A DNA stretch of 64,000 nt from Streptomyces violens (lineage in GTDB: Bacteria > Actinomycetota > Actinomycetes > Streptomycetales > Streptomycetaceae). The notes beneath the pieces are model-generated. The model was given only the letters and a program-made list of their open reading frames with translations, was not told the origin of the DNA and did not search any database. Both the position numbers and the translations under genes were made by a program. The stretch lies in assembly GCF_000717745.1 (NCBI RefSeq), contig NZ_JOBH01000025.1, positions 27,423 to 91,422 on the forward strand, read 5' to 3'. Positions 43,136 to 52,867 of this stretch are shown here, in pieces. The stretch's first letter is position 1, and every line of letters begins with the position of its first letter.

Positions 43136-44308
43136 CGGCAGTGGCGTGGCCTCGCGCGTACGCGTCGCGCGGTGGAAGGCGGCCTCGGGCAGGAGCGCCA
43201 GGGCGCAGACGGCCGCGGCGGGGAGGGCGATCCAGCGGCCGTCCAGCGGGGACAGCAACGACAGCAGCAGGCCGCCGGTCGCGCCGCCGAGCGCGGCTCC
43301 CACGTAGATCACCGAGCTGTTCATCGACACGGCGAGCGGCCCGGCGGGCCCGGCCAGCCGCAGCAGCCGGTGCTGCTGCGGCGCCGCGTACATCCAGCCG
43401 GTGACGCCCCACAGCACCATGGACGCCAGCGCTGTCGGGAAGGAGTCCACGGCCCAGGGCATGGCGAGGAAGTTGACGGCCATGCCGACGACCGAGATCA
43501 GGACGAGCCGGCGGCCGGCGGGCCGGTCCATGCAGGCCCCGGCGACGGCGTTGCCCGCCATGCCGCCGAGGCCGAAGGCGAGCAGCAGCACCGCGAGGCG
43601 GGTGCCGTCGCCACCGGTCGCGTCGGCGAACACCGCGCCCGCGTAGGTGAGGACGGAGTACTCGGCGATCACGGCGCAGACGGTGACGGCCAGTACGGCC
43701 CGGATGCCCGGTCCGCGCAGGGCGGCGAGCCGCTCGCGCGCGCCGACGGCAGGCCGTACCGTACCGATCCCCCGCAACCCCCTGACCAGGCACAGCCCGA
43801 CCGCGGCCGTGCCCAGCGCGAGGACGACCAGGGTGGGGCGCCAGCCGAAGGCCGAGGCGGCCCACGTGCCGGCCGGGACGCCGAGCACGGAGCCCATCAC
43901 CAGCCCGCTGTTGACCAGCGCCAGCGCCCTGCCCTGCCGGTCCTCGGGCACCAGTGCCGCCGCCAGCGCCGCCACCTGCGGGGTGAACTGGCAGGCCCCG
44001 GCGGCCACCAGCACCCGGCCGGCCATCGCGGCCAGGAGCGAGTCGGCGCCGGCGCAGACGAGATTGCCGAGCGCCGCCGCACAGAGCGCGGCGGTCAGGG
44101 TGGTGCGCGGCGCCCGGTTGCCGAGCGCACTGGACAGCAGCGGGCCGAGCACGGCGTAGGCGAGCGAGAAGGCCGTCATGAGCTGGCCGGCGGCGGCGAG
44201 CGTCGTACCGAGGGAGTGCCCGATCCCGGGCAGCATGCCGGCGATGACGAAGACGTCCGTGCCGAGGAAGAAGGTCCCGGCCGCGAGCAGGTAGAGCCGT
44301 TCCGGCAT
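43124..44308 (-). CDS. MFS transporter at the edge of the biosynthetic cluster
   Basis: A 394-residue major facilitator protein of the DHA1/AraJ type. Helix 1 reads LLAAGTFFLGTDVFVIAGML, and the loop 8-9 and helix 5 motifs PEDRQGRALALVNSGLVMGS and GVPAGTWAASAFGWRPTLVV are typical of sugar/drug efflux proteins. It lies 94 bp downstream of the type II thioesterase on the same strand, which suggests it exports the NRPS-PKS product or gives self-resistance. The gap between them is a short GGGCCTGCGGG-rich repeat stretch. ATG 44308 is used. Confidence 0.85.
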   Translation of the reverse strand: MPERLYLLAAGTFFLGTDVFVIAGMLPGIGHSLGTTLAAAGQLMTAFSLAYAVLGPLLSSALGNRAPRTTLTAALCAAALGNLVCAGADSLLAAMAGRVLVAAGACQFTPQVAALAAALVPEDRQGRALALVNSGLVMGSVLGVPAGTWAASAFGWRPTLVVLALGTAAVGLCLVRGLRGIGTVRPAVGARERLAALRGPGIRAVLAVTVCAVIAEYSVLTYAGAVFADATGGDGTRLAVLLLAFGLGGMAGNAVAGACMDRPAGRRLVLISVVGMAVNFLAMPWAVDSFPTALASMVLWGVTGWMYAAPQQHRLLRLAGPAGPLAVSMNSSVIYVGAALGGATGGLLLSLLSPLDGRWIALPAAAVCALALLPEAAFHRATRTREATPLPSAG

Positions 44309-44402
44309 GGTGGATGCTGTCCTTTCGGGCCTGCGGGGCCGGGGGCCTGGGATGCGCGGGCCTGCGGGCTTGGGGGCTTGCGGGCTTGGGGCGTGCGGGG
44401 AT

Positions 44403-45137
44403 TCAGGCCAGGAAGGTCGCCGCCTTGACGGCCGCGGTGATCTCCGGCGGGAAGCCGTCGAGGTAGAAGTGGCCGCCGGGGAACGTACGCAAGGAAAAGT
44501 CCGCCGTGGTCCGGGCGGCCCAGCCGGCTGCGGCGTCCGGGTCCACCAGCGCATCGTCCCGCCCCGTCAGCACGGTGATCGGGCAGGACAGGACTGCGTG
44601 CGTATCCGGTGCGTACGACGCGACCGCCCGCCAATCGCTGCGCAGCGCCGGAAGAACCAGGGCGCGCAGCTCCGGGTCCGCCAGCAGCGCCGGGTCGATA
44701 CCGCGCAGCAGGCGGAGCTCCTCGACGATCTCGTCCTCGGTGCCGAGGCGGAGCGCCGGGCGGCGGTCCGGCGGGACCATGCCCGAGACGATGAGACCGG
44801 CGGGCGGCGCAGCGTACTTCTCCTCCAGGCGCCGGGCGGTCTCGAAAGCGAGCAACGCGCCCATGCTGTGGCCGAACAGGACCGGTCGGGCGCCTTCGAT
44901 GTCCCCGGCGACCGCCTCGGCGATCCGGTCCGCGAGGACGCCGAGATCCTCGATGGCCGGTTCCGCTGCCCGGTCCTGGCGGCCGGGGTACTGCACGCCG
45001 AGCACCTGCACGGCGGGGCACAGCACGGCGGACAGCGGGAAGTAGTAGCTCGCCGAGCCGCCCGCGTACGGGAAGCAGAGCAGCCGGCGGGCCGGTGCGG
45101 CCGAGCGGTGGAAGGTGCGGATCCAGGTCGGCCTCAT
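44403..45137 (-). CDS. Type II thioesterase
   Basis: A 244-residue alpha/beta hydrolase of the GrsT/RifR type. It clears wrong acyl groups from carrier proteins of NRPS and PKS lines. LLCFPYAGGSASYYFPLSA, the nucleophile elbow LFGHSMGALLAFETARRL, the Asp region LTGRDDALVDP and the His in FPGGHFYLDGFPPEI are all present. ATG 45137 overlaps the stop of the A-PCP gene by ATGA, so both are made together. It should edit the carriers of this cluster. Confidence 0.92.
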   Translation of the reverse strand: MRPTWIRTFHRSAAPARRLLCFPYAGGSASYYFPLSAVLCPAVQVLGVQYPGRQDRAAEPAIEDLGVLADRIAEAVAGDIEGARPVLFGHSMGALLAFETARRLEEKYAAPPAGLIVSGMVPPDRRPALRLGTEDEIVEELRLLRGIDPALLADPELRALVLPALRSDWRAVASYAPDTHAVLSCPITVLTGRDDALVDPDAAAGWAARTTADFSLRTFPGGHFYLDGFPPEITAAVKAATFLA

Positions 45138-46948
45138 ACCGGTCTCCGTTCGGTGACCAGGGCGGTCAGCGCGCCGATGGTCGGCTTCTCCAAGAACTCG
45201 TGGATGTCGATCCGCACCTGGAAGCGCGCGTGCAGGCGGGTGACGAGGAGGGCGGCCGAGAGCGACGTCCCGCCCAGTTCGCCGAACGGCCGGGACGCGT
45301 CGCGCGGGTCGACGGGCACGCCCAGTACCTCCGACCAGAGCTCGGCAACGGCCCCCTCGACGCCGCCCCGGTGGGAGGTGGAGAACGCGGCGGGTGCGGT
45401 GGAGGGCGTACGGGCCGGGGCGGTCACCGGGGGTGGCAGCCGTCTGCGGTCGATCTTGCCGTTCGGGGAGAGCGGCAGCGACGCGGCGGTACAAAGGTGC
45501 CGCGGGACCATGTGGTCGGGCAGCCGGGCGGCGAGGTGCCGGCGCAGGGTCTCCTGCCCGGCCTCGTGCCCCGGCTCGGCCACCACATGGGCGACCAGCT
45601 GCCGCTCGGCGCCGGGCGACGGCTCCCACGGCACCACGGCGCACTCCCGGACCGCGGGATGGCGGCCCAGTACGGCCTCGATCTCGGCGGGCTCGACACG
45701 GTAGCCCCGGATCTTCACCTGGTCATCGGCCCGGCCGCGGTACTCCAGGATGCCGTCCGGGCGGCGCGCGACCAGGTCGCCGGTGCGGTACATACGGACC
45801 CGCGCACCGCCCGGCTCCGCCTCGGCCACCGGGAAGCGCTCGGCGGTCAACTCCGGTTCGGACACGTACCCCAGGGCCAGGCCCGCTCCCGAAAGCCACA
45901 GCTCGCCGGCGCGTACATGCGCCGCGAAGCCGGGTACCGGCCGGCCGATGGGCGGGGCGTCGGGCCAGGACCGCGGCGGGCCGGTGAGGGTATGGGCGAC
46001 CGCCACATGCGTCTCGGCGGGCCCGTAGTGGTTGTGCAGCCGGCAGCCGGGCAGCCGCTCGAAGAACGTGCGGATTCCCGGGGTGATGCGCAGCGCCTCG
46101 CCGGCCGCCGCGACCTCCCGCAGCCCGGTCGGGAAGCGGCCGAACGCGCAGGCCAGGTCGGCCAGTCGGCTCAACGCGACGGGCGGGACGAAGAGCCGCT
46201 CGATCTCCCACTCGACCAGGCGGTCCAGCACGCGCTGCAGGTCGGCGCGTTCGTCGTCGGCCGGGGTGTGGAGGGTGCCGCCGCTGCACCAGGCGGTGAA
46301 GACCTCCTGCACGAAGACGTCGAAGCCGAGGGGCGCGAACATCATGGTGCGCAGCGGCCGGCCGGACGTACTGGCCAGGGTCCAGGCGATGAGGTTGTCC
46401 AGGGCGCGGTGCGGCATGGCGATGGCCTTGGGGCCGCCCGTGGAGCCCGAGGTGAAGACGGTGTACGCCGGGTCCTCGGGGCGCGGCACCACCGGCTCGA
46501 ACGCGTCGTCCGGAGTTCCGCTCCCGTCAGCGGTCCCGATCCCCGCCCCGGTCCCGTCAGTCCCTTCCGTACCGTCCATGACCAGTACGCGGAGACCGTC
46601 CGGCACCTGGGCCGGGGCCTGGTCCGGTGTCGTGAGGGCGATGCGTGCCCCGCTGCGCTGCCACATGTGGCGGGTGCGGTCCTCGGGGTAGCGGGGGTCC
46701 ACGACGCAGAAGGCGCCGCCCGCGCGGAGCACGGCCAGCACTGCCACGCCGAGCCGCAGACCGCGCGGCGCCTGGACGAGCACCACGTCCCCCGGGCGCA
46801 CGCCTTCGCGTACCAGGCGCCGGGCGACCGAGTTCGCGCGCCGGTCCAGTTCCGCGTAGCCGATCCGGCCGTCCGGGGCGATCAGGGCGGTGGCGTCGGG
46901 ACGCCGCCGTACCTGTTCCCCGATCAACTCGCCCACGCGCATGGACAC
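45134..46948 (-). CDS. NRPS loading protein, adenylation-PCP (predicted proline)
   Basis: A 604-residue two-domain NRPS. The A domain spans about residues 1-510 (A3 TVFTSGSTGGPKAI, A5 NHYGPAETHVAV, A8 GRADDQVKIRGYRVEPAEIE, A10 Lys in SPNGKIDRR). The PCP is at 530-600 with the pantetheine Ser 562 in GELGGTSLSAALL. Reading pocket positions by hand alignment to GrsA gives D-V-Q-F-V-A-H-V-A-K, close to known proline codes (DVQ-x-IAHVVK). It has no condensation domain, so it charges a unit for transfer in trans. GTG 46948 has GGAGG nine bases upstream; ATG 46942 is the alternative. Confidence 0.9.
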   Translation of the reverse strand: MSMRVGELIGEQVRRRPDATALIAPDGRIGYAELDRRANSVARRLVREGVRPGDVVLVQAPRGLRLGVAVLAVLRAGGAFCVVDPRYPEDRTRHMWQRSGARIALTTPDQAPAQVPDGLRVLVMDGTEGTDGTGAGIGTADGSGTPDDAFEPVVPRPEDPAYTVFTSGSTGGPKAIAMPHRALDNLIAWTLASTSGRPLRTMMFAPLGFDVFVQEVFTAWCSGGTLHTPADDERADLQRVLDRLVEWEIERLFVPPVALSRLADLACAFGRFPTGLREVAAAGEALRITPGIRTFFERLPGCRLHNHYGPAETHVAVAHTLTGPPRSWPDAPPIGRPVPGFAAHVRAGELWLSGAGLALGYVSEPELTAERFPVAEAEPGGARVRMYRTGDLVARRPDGILEYRGRADDQVKIRGYRVEPAEIEAVLGRHPAVRECAVVPWEPSPGAERQLVAHVVAEPGHEAGQETLRRHLAARLPDHMVPRHLCTAASLPLSPNGKIDRRRLPPPVTAPARTPSTAPAAFSTSHRGGVEGAVAELWSEVLGVPVDPRDASRPFGELGGTSLSAALLVTRLHARFQVRIDIHEFLEKPTIGALTALVTERRPV

Positions 46949-47128
46949 CAGCTCTCTCCTCCGCTCCGCCGGCCGGCGCCCGGCCGACCCGGCGACGATG
47001 CCACGAGCGCGGGCCGGCCCGGCAGAAGGCTTTCGTCCTGCGGAAGACTCGGCCGCGACCCGGCACAACGTCCCTAGGGTCCAGAGCGGGATCACCCGCA
47101 CCGGTCCCTCCCCCTGAGACGCCCTGGG

Positions 47129-47917
47129 ATGGTTGTCGTGCACTCGACCGCGCAGACCGAACAGACCGAAGACACCGCACAGCTGTATCTGGACCTGATG
47201 AAGAAGGTCCTGGCCAACACCATTTACGAGGACCCGCCCATCCCCGCGACCTGGGCGCCGGCCGAGCAGTACGACGAGCTCAACCGGCGGCTGGGCGTCG
47301 ACTGGCCGAGCGTCGCGCACACCATGATCGGGATACGCCGGCTGGAGAACGTGGAGAGCTGCGTCAAGACCGTTCTGGCGGACGGCGTTCCCGGCGACTT
47401 CATCGAGACCGGGGTGTGGCGCGGCGGTACCTGCATCTTCCTGCGGGCGATTCTCAAGGCGTACGGCGTCACGGACCGCCGGGTATGGGTGGCCGACTCC
47501 TTCCAGGGAATGCCGCAGGCGGATGCCACGACGCACGATGGCGACCGCGAACTGGCGACAGACCAGTACAACGCGTTTCTCGCCACCGATCTGCCCACCG
47601 TGCGCGGGAATTTCGAGCGGTACGGGCTGCTGGACGAGCAGGTGTCCTTTCTGCCCGGCTGGTTCAAGGACACCCTGCCGACCGCGCCCATCGACCGGCT
47701 TTCCATTCTCCGGCTGGACAGCGACCTCTACGAATCCACGCGGGACACGCTCGTCCATCTCTATCCCAAGCTGTCTCCCGGCGGATTCGTCATCGTCGAC
47801 GACTACCACATTCCGGTGTGCCGGGAAGCGGTCCACGACTGGCGTGACGAATACGGCGTAACGGAGCCGATCGAGGACATCGACGGTCTGGGCGCGTTCT
47901 GGCGACGCGGCGCGTGA
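47129..47917 (+). CDS. TylF-family O-methyltransferase
   Basis: A 262-residue SAM- and metal-dependent methyltransferase of the TylF/macrocin type. Visible signatures are LENVESCVKTVLADGVPGDF, the SAM motif IETGVWRGGTCIFLRAILKA, VWVADSFQGMPQ, and the metal-site region LRLDSDLYESTRDTL and GGFVIVDDYHIPVCREAV. Relatives methylate sugar or amino-acid derived hydroxyls in antibiotics. It starts the plus-strand half of the cluster, 180 bp from the divergent A-PCP gene, and is followed at 29 bp by the large NRPS. It may act on a hydroxyl made by the monooxygenase domain there. GTG 47138 is an alternative start. Confidence 0.88.
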   Translation: MVVVHSTAQTEQTEDTAQLYLDLMKKVLANTIYEDPPIPATWAPAEQYDELNRRLGVDWPSVAHTMIGIRRLENVESCVKTVLADGVPGDFIETGVWRGGTCIFLRAILKAYGVTDRRVWVADSFQGMPQADATTHDGDRELATDQYNAFLATDLPTVRGNFERYGLLDEQVSFLPGWFKDTLPTAPIDRLSILRLDSDLYESTRDTLVHLYPKLSPGGFVIVDDYHIPVCREAVHDWRDEYGVTEPIEDIDGLGAFWRRGA

Positions 47918-47946
47918 CGGGCGGCGGAGGAATGGAGAATCGCGAA

Positions 47947-50900
47947 GTGGCAAGCACTGCGGACGTACTGGCATTGGTCGCCCGGCAGTTGGGGCGTCCG
48001 GCGGAACAGCTCGACGGTGACCGGACGTTCGTGGCCTCCGGCGCGGATTCGCTGTCCCTGATGGCTCTGGCGAGAGAGGTACAGAAGGAATTCGGAGTGC
48101 GGGTCTCGGTCCGGGAGCTGTTCTCGGGGACCGATACCCCGCACAAGCTGGCGGGGGTGCTGGCGGAGCGGGGGGCGGTTTCGGCGACGGCCCCGGAGGT
48201 CGCCCCGGAGCCGGCCGCGGGGCCCGCCGTGGAGTCGGCCGCGGGGCCCACCGTGGAGCCGGCGGAAGAGTCGGCCGTGGAGTCGGCGGGAGAGTCGGCC
48301 GTCGCGGTCGTCAATGCCCAGCTCCGGCTCGCGGACCGGATGTTCACCAAGTTCTCTGAGCTGGCGGCCGAGCAGCTGCGGGTGCTCGGCGGGCTGCGGC
48401 CCGCAGACGCCCCACCGGCGGTGCGGCCCGCGGACGCCCCACCGGCGGTGCGGCCCGCGGACGCCCCGTCGGCGGTCCGCACCCCGGCCCCCGAGGCCAC
48501 CCGACTGCCCTCGCCGGCGCCGGCGCCGGCCCCCTCCCCGCGCCCCGCCGCCACACCGGCCCCCACCGACCGCCCCGATTTCAGCCTCTACTTCTTCGGC
48601 GACTATCCGGACCAGAACGCCGCGGTCAGCTACGAACATTTGCTCAAGGCCGCGCGATTCGGCGACGAGCGCGGATTCCACACGCTCTGGATCCCCGAGC
48701 GGCATTTCCATTCCTTCGGCGCGCTCTTCCCCAATCCCTCGGTGCTCGCGGCGTCCCTGGCCACCGTCACCTCCCGCATCCGGCTGCACGCCGGTTCCGT
48801 CGTGCTCCCGCTGCACCATCCCGTCCGGGTCGCCGAGGAATGGTCCGTCGTGGACAATCTCTCCGGCGGCCGGGCGGGACTGAGTTTCGCCAGCGGCTGG
48901 AATTCCCGCGATTTCGCGCTGGCGCCGGAGAATTACGGCCGCCAGCGGGACGTGATGTACGAAGGACTGGAGACCGTACGGGAATTGTGGGCCGGGCGTA
49001 CCGTGCCGGCCATGTCCGGCACCGGTGAGGCGGTGGAGATCGCCCTCCACCCCGCGCCCGTACAGGAATCGCCCCCGATGTTCGCCGCCGTGCTGTCGAA
49101 CCCGGACAGTTATGCGCGGGCGGCGCGGGCCGGGCTCGGCATCGTCACCAATCTGATGTCGCAGAGCGTCGAGGACCTGCGGGAGAACATCGCGCTGTAC
49201 CGGCGTACCCGCGCGGCCCACGGCCTGGATCCGGACGCGGGCCGGGTCGTCGTGCTCGTCCACACGTATCTCGGCGCGGACGCGGAACGGGCGCGACAGG
49301 AGGCCCGCCGGCCCTTCTGCGACTATCTGCGGTCCTCGCTCGGCCTCTTCGACTCCCTCGCCAACAGCCTCGGGATCGACGTCGACCTGGCGGCCACGGA
49401 CCCGGAGGACCTGGACTTCGTCCTGGACCGGGCGTACGACCGGTACTGCGCGTCCCGGGCCCTGATCGGCAGCCGGGACAGCGTTCGCCCGGTACTGGAT
49501 GCGCTGACGGCGGCGGGCGCCGACGAGATCGGCTGCTTCATCGACTTCGGTGTGCGGCCGGACCTGATGCTCGACGCGCTTCCCGAACTGGACGGACTCC
49601 GCGAGGAGTACACACGGCCCGCCCCACAGTCCGCCCCACGGCCCGAGGACAACCACGCTCCGCGACCCGAGGACCGGCACCCTCCGCGCACCGACGACCG
49701 GCGCGCCCCCGCCCCCAGGCGCGCCCCCGCCACCCCCCTCCAGCGCCGCATGTGGCTGCTCGACCGGATGCACCCGGGCCGGCACACCTACCACGAGCCC
49801 AAGGCGCTGCTCCTCGAAGGCCCGTTGGACACCGATGCGCTGCGGGTCGCCCTGCGGCGTACCGTCGACCGGCATCCGCAGCTGCGTACCGTCTTCCGGG
49901 AGAACGCCGAGGGCGTCCTGGAGCAGACCGTGCTGGACTCCGTCGCCGTCGACTGCCCGGTCGTCCCGCTGACCGGCCTCGACGACGACACCGCGCTGCT
50001 GCGTCTGCGGGACGACGCGGACGCCGAGGACTTCGATCTCGCGCGGGGGCCGCTGCTGCGCGCGCGGCTCGGCCGGCTCGCCGACGACTGCCATCTGCTG
50101 TACCTGGTCGCCCACCACATCGTCTTCGACGCCGCCTCCACCGAGGTCCTGTGCCAGGACCTGGCCGCGTTCTACCGCGCCTGGCCCGGCGAGCCGACGG
50201 ATCTCGCCGAGGTGGGCACCGCCGCCGTGCCGCCCGCGGACGAGGACGCCCCGTCCGACGGTCACCTCACCGAGGGCCTGGAGTTCTGGCGCCGCGAGCT
50301 GTCCGGTGCGGCGCCCCTCGAACTGCCCACCGACCGGCCGCGGACCGCGGCCCCGGCGGCCGGCGCCAGCCTCGCGCACACCCTGGATGCCACGCTGTCC
50401 GAGCGCGTACGGGCGCTCGGCAAGGAGCAGGGCTGCACGCTGTTCATGACGCTCCTCGGCGCGGTCGGCGCCACCCTCGGCCGGTTCGCGGGACAGGACG
50501 ACGTCGTGCTCGGAACGGCCGTCAGCAACCGGCCGAGCGACGCCGCGCACACGGTCGGCATGTTCGTCGAGACCCTCGCGCTGCGGCTCGATCTGTCGGG
50601 CGACCCGGCCTTCGGGGACCTCGTACGACGGGTCGGCGCCCGGACGGCCGAGGCCATGCAGTACCGGGACATCCCCTTCGACCAGGTCGTCGAGGCGGTC
50701 AACCCGGAGCGCGCCGCGGGCCGGAACCCGCTGTTCCAGGTGATGGTGGAGTTCGAGGCGCACAGCACGCCCGACTTCGGCGGCACCGGCCTGACCGCCG
50801 AGCTGCTCGACGTACCGCGCAACGAGACACCGGTCGACCTCACGCTCTACTTCGCCGACCGCCCGGACGGCATCCGCTGCACCGCCGAGTACGACACCGA

Positions 50901-52866
50901 AATGTTCGACGGGACCACGGTGCGCCGGATCGTCGAGTACGTGGCGGAGCTGCTGCGCCACGCGGTGGACTCCCCCGGCCTCCCGCTGTCCCGGCTGCCC
51001 GCCCTCACCGAAAGCGACCGGCGGGTCCTCGACCGTCTGCAGGGCGAGCGGGTCGACGCGGGCCCCACGGACCCGGCGACGCTCCACGGGCTCGTCGAGG
51101 CGCGGGCCGCGGAGACACCCGACGCGGTGGCCCTCGTGGGGGACGGCGAGCCGGTCGGCTACGGCGCGCTCGACGCCGCCGCGAACCGGCTCGCGCACGC
51201 CCTCGCGGCCCGGGGCCTGGACCGGGGTGACACGGCCGCGGTCTGTCTGCCGCGCGGTACGGCCCTGATCACCGCGATCCTCGCCATCCTGAAGTGCGGC
51301 GCCGCGTACGTACCCGTGGACCGCTCGCTGCCCGCCGAACGCCGCCGGTTCATGCTGACGGACAGCGGCGCCGCGCTGGTCGTCGCCGACCGCGAGGTGG
51401 ACGGCGGGGACGCGGAGAGCTTCCCGTGCCCCGTCCAGTGGATCGACGACCTCGACGATGCCCTGCCGGACACACCTCTCGGGCGGACGGTGGACCCCGA
51501 GGACGCCGCGTATCTCATCTACACCTCCGGGTCGACCGGCCGGCCGAAGGCGGTGGCCGTACCGCACCGGGGCCCGGTCAACCTGATCCGCTGGCAGCTG
51601 CGGAGGTTGGGGGCGCTGCGTACGGTCCAGTGGACCTCGCCGGGCTTCGACGTGAGCGTGCAGGAGATCTTCTCGACCCTCGGCTCCGGCGCCACGCTGG
51701 TCCTCCTCGACGACGCGACGCGTCACGATCCCGCCGCGGTGGCCGACCGGCTGCGGGAGTACGAGGTGCAGCGCATGAGCGTGCCGTTCACGCCGCTCAA
51801 GAGCCTGGCGGGCGAGCTGGCGCGGGTGCCGTCGCTGCGGCAGCTCCTGATCGGCGGCGAGAAGCTCACCCTCACGCCCGAACTGCGCGCGCTCGCCGCC
51901 GCGTGCCCCGGGCTGACGCTGTACAACCAGTACGGGCCGACCGAGACGTCCGTGGTGGTGACCTCGCACCGGGTCGATCCGGCCGCCGGGCCGGTACCGC
52001 CCATCGGCCGGCCGGTCGACAACGTGACCGTCCGCATCGTCGACGGCCACGACCGGCCGGTGCCGGTCGGAGTGGTCGGTGAACTCCTCATCGGGGGCGT
52101 GCAGGTCGCGCACGGCTACGTCGGTGATCCCGAGAGCACGGAGCGCGGCTTCGGCACGGCCGCGCCGGATTCCGGCGCCGCGGAGCGGTACTACCGGACC
52201 GGCGATCTCGTCCGGCTGCGGTCGGACGGCGTCCTGGAGTACCACGGGCGCCGGGACACGCAGGTGAAGATCCGCGGCCATCGTGTGGAGCCCGAAGAGG
52301 CCCAGTGGGCGCTGAGCGGGCTGCCCGGCGTACGGGAGGCCGCGGTGCTGGCCCGGCCCGACGCGGCGGGCGAGACGGCGCTGGCGGCGTACGTCGTACC
52401 GGACGGCCCGAGCGCCGGCCACGGCGTGGAGGCAGCGCCCGGGGACGACTGGAGTACGCCGCTGCGCAGGCGGCTGGGCGCGGTACTGCCGCACTACCTG
52501 GTGCCGCAGCTCTGGCTCCGGCTGGACCGTATGCCCTACGGCCCCAACGGCAAGCTCGACCGCGCCCGGCTGCTGGCCATGGGCACCGCGACGCCCGCCG
52601 ACGGCCAGGACGCCGAGGGCGGCCCCGGCGAGCCGGCCGATCTGCAGGAGCGGGTGGCCAAGCTGTGGGCGGTCGAGCTGGGCGGCGGCACCGTGCCGCC
52701 GGACCGGTCGTTCTTCGACGCGGGCGGGAACTCGCTGTCCGCTGTGCGGCTGCTGGAGCGGGTCCGCGCGGAGCTGGGCGTCAAGATCCCGGTGGCCGAG
52801 TTCTTCGCCGCGCCGACCGTCCGCGCCATGGCGGACCGGCTGGCGTCGGCGCGGAAGGAGCCCTGA
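47947..52866 (+). CDS. Hybrid NRPS: carrier-luciferase-like monooxygenase-C-A-PCP
   Basis: A 1639-residue megasynthetase. Order: carrier domain at 1-72 (Ser 35 in GADSLSLM); Pro/Ala linker with an amphipathic helix at about 118-148; MupA/Atu3671-type FMN luciferase-like monooxygenase at 208-555 (LYFFGDYPDQN, LWIPERHFHSFG, GLSFASGWNSRDFAL); condensation domain at 596-1030 with intact HHIVFD (H723, H724, D728); adenylation domain at 1047-1545 (YTSGSTGRPKAV, NQYGPTETSVVV); PCP with Ser 1596 in GGNSLSAV. The hand-read A code is D-V-Q-S-L-G-Q-V-V-K, which I cannot assign. GTG 47947 has GGAG nine bases upstream; ATG 47932 and GTG 47914 are alternatives. No epimerase or terminal thioesterase is present. 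Confidence 0.92.
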   Translation: MASTADVLALVARQLGRPAEQLDGDRTFVASGADSLSLMALAREVQKEFGVRVSVRELFSGTDTPHKLAGVLAERGAVSATAPEVAPEPAAGPAVESAAGPTVEPAEESAVESAGESAVAVVNAQLRLADRMFTKFSELAAEQLRVLGGLRPADAPPAVRPADAPPAVRPADAPSAVRTPAPEATRLPSPAPAPAPSPRPAATPAPTDRPDFSLYFFGDYPDQNAAVSYEHLLKAARFGDERGFHTLWIPERHFHSFGALFPNPSVLAASLATVTSRIRLHAGSVVLPLHHPVRVAEEWSVVDNLSGGRAGLSFASGWNSRDFALAPENYGRQRDVMYEGLETVRELWAGRTVPAMSGTGEAVEIALHPAPVQESPPMFAAVLSNPDSYARAARAGLGIVTNLMSQSVEDLRENIALYRRTRAAHGLDPDAGRVVVLVHTYLGADAERARQEARRPFCDYLRSSLGLFDSLANSLGIDVDLAATDPEDLDFVLDRAYDRYCASRALIGSRDSVRPVLDALTAAGADEIGCFIDFGVRPDLMLDALPELDGLREEYTRPAPQSAPRPEDNHAPRPEDRHPPRTDDRRAPAPRRAPATPLQRRMWLLDRMHPGRHTYHEPKALLLEGPLDTDALRVALRRTVDRHPQLRTVFRENAEGVLEQTVLDSVAVDCPVVPLTGLDDDTALLRLRDDADAEDFDLARGPLLRARLGRLADDCHLLYLVAHHIVFDAASTEVLCQDLAAFYRAWPGEPTDLAEVGTAAVPPADEDAPSDGHLTEGLEFWRRELSGAAPLELPTDRPRTAAPAAGASLAHTLDATLSERVRALGKEQGCTLFMTLLGAVGATLGRFAGQDDVVLGTAVSNRPSDAAHTVGMFVETLALRLDLSGDPAFGDLVRRVGARTAEAMQYRDIPFDQVVEAVNPERAAGRNPLFQVMVEFEAHSTPDFGGTGLTAELLDVPRNETPVDLTLYFADRPDGIRCTAEYDTEMFDGTTVRRIVEYVAELLRHAVDSPGLPLSRLPALTESDRRVLDRLQGERVDAGPTDPATLHGLVEARAAETPDAVALVGDGEPVGYGALDAAANRLAHALAARGLDRGDTAAVCLPRGTALITAILAILKCGAAYVPVDRSLPAERRRFMLTDSGAALVVADREVDGGDAESFPCPVQWIDDLDDALPDTPLGRTVDPEDAAYLIYTSGSTGRPKAVAVPHRGPVNLIRWQLRRLGALRTVQWTSPGFDVSVQEIFSTLGSGATLVLLDDATRHDPAAVADRLREYEVQRMSVPFTPLKSLAGELARVPSLRQLLIGGEKLTLTPELRALAAACPGLTLYNQYGPTETSVVVTSHRVDPAAGPVPPIGRPVDNVTVRIVDGHDRPVPVGVVGELLIGGVQVAHGYVGDPESTERGFGTAAPDSGAAERYYRTGDLVRLRSDGVLEYHGRRDTQVKIRGHRVEPEEAQWALSGLPGVREAAVLARPDAAGETALAAYVVPDGPSAGHGVEAAPGDDWSTPLRRRLGAVLPHYLVPQLWLRLDRMPYGPNGKLDRARLLAMGTATPADGQDAEGGPGEPADLQERVAKLWAVELGGGTVPPDRSFFDAGGNSLSAVRLLERVRAELGVKIPVAEFFAAPTVRAMADRLASARKEP
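48397..48477 (+). repeat. Three 27-nt in-frame repeats in the NRPS linker
   Basis: Units 48397-48423, 48424-48450 and 48451-48477 each encode RPADAPPAV or a close variant. They extend the flexible linker between the amphipathic helix and the monooxygenase domain. Units 1 and 2 differ by one base. Confidence 0.9.
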
Positions 52867-52867
52867 C

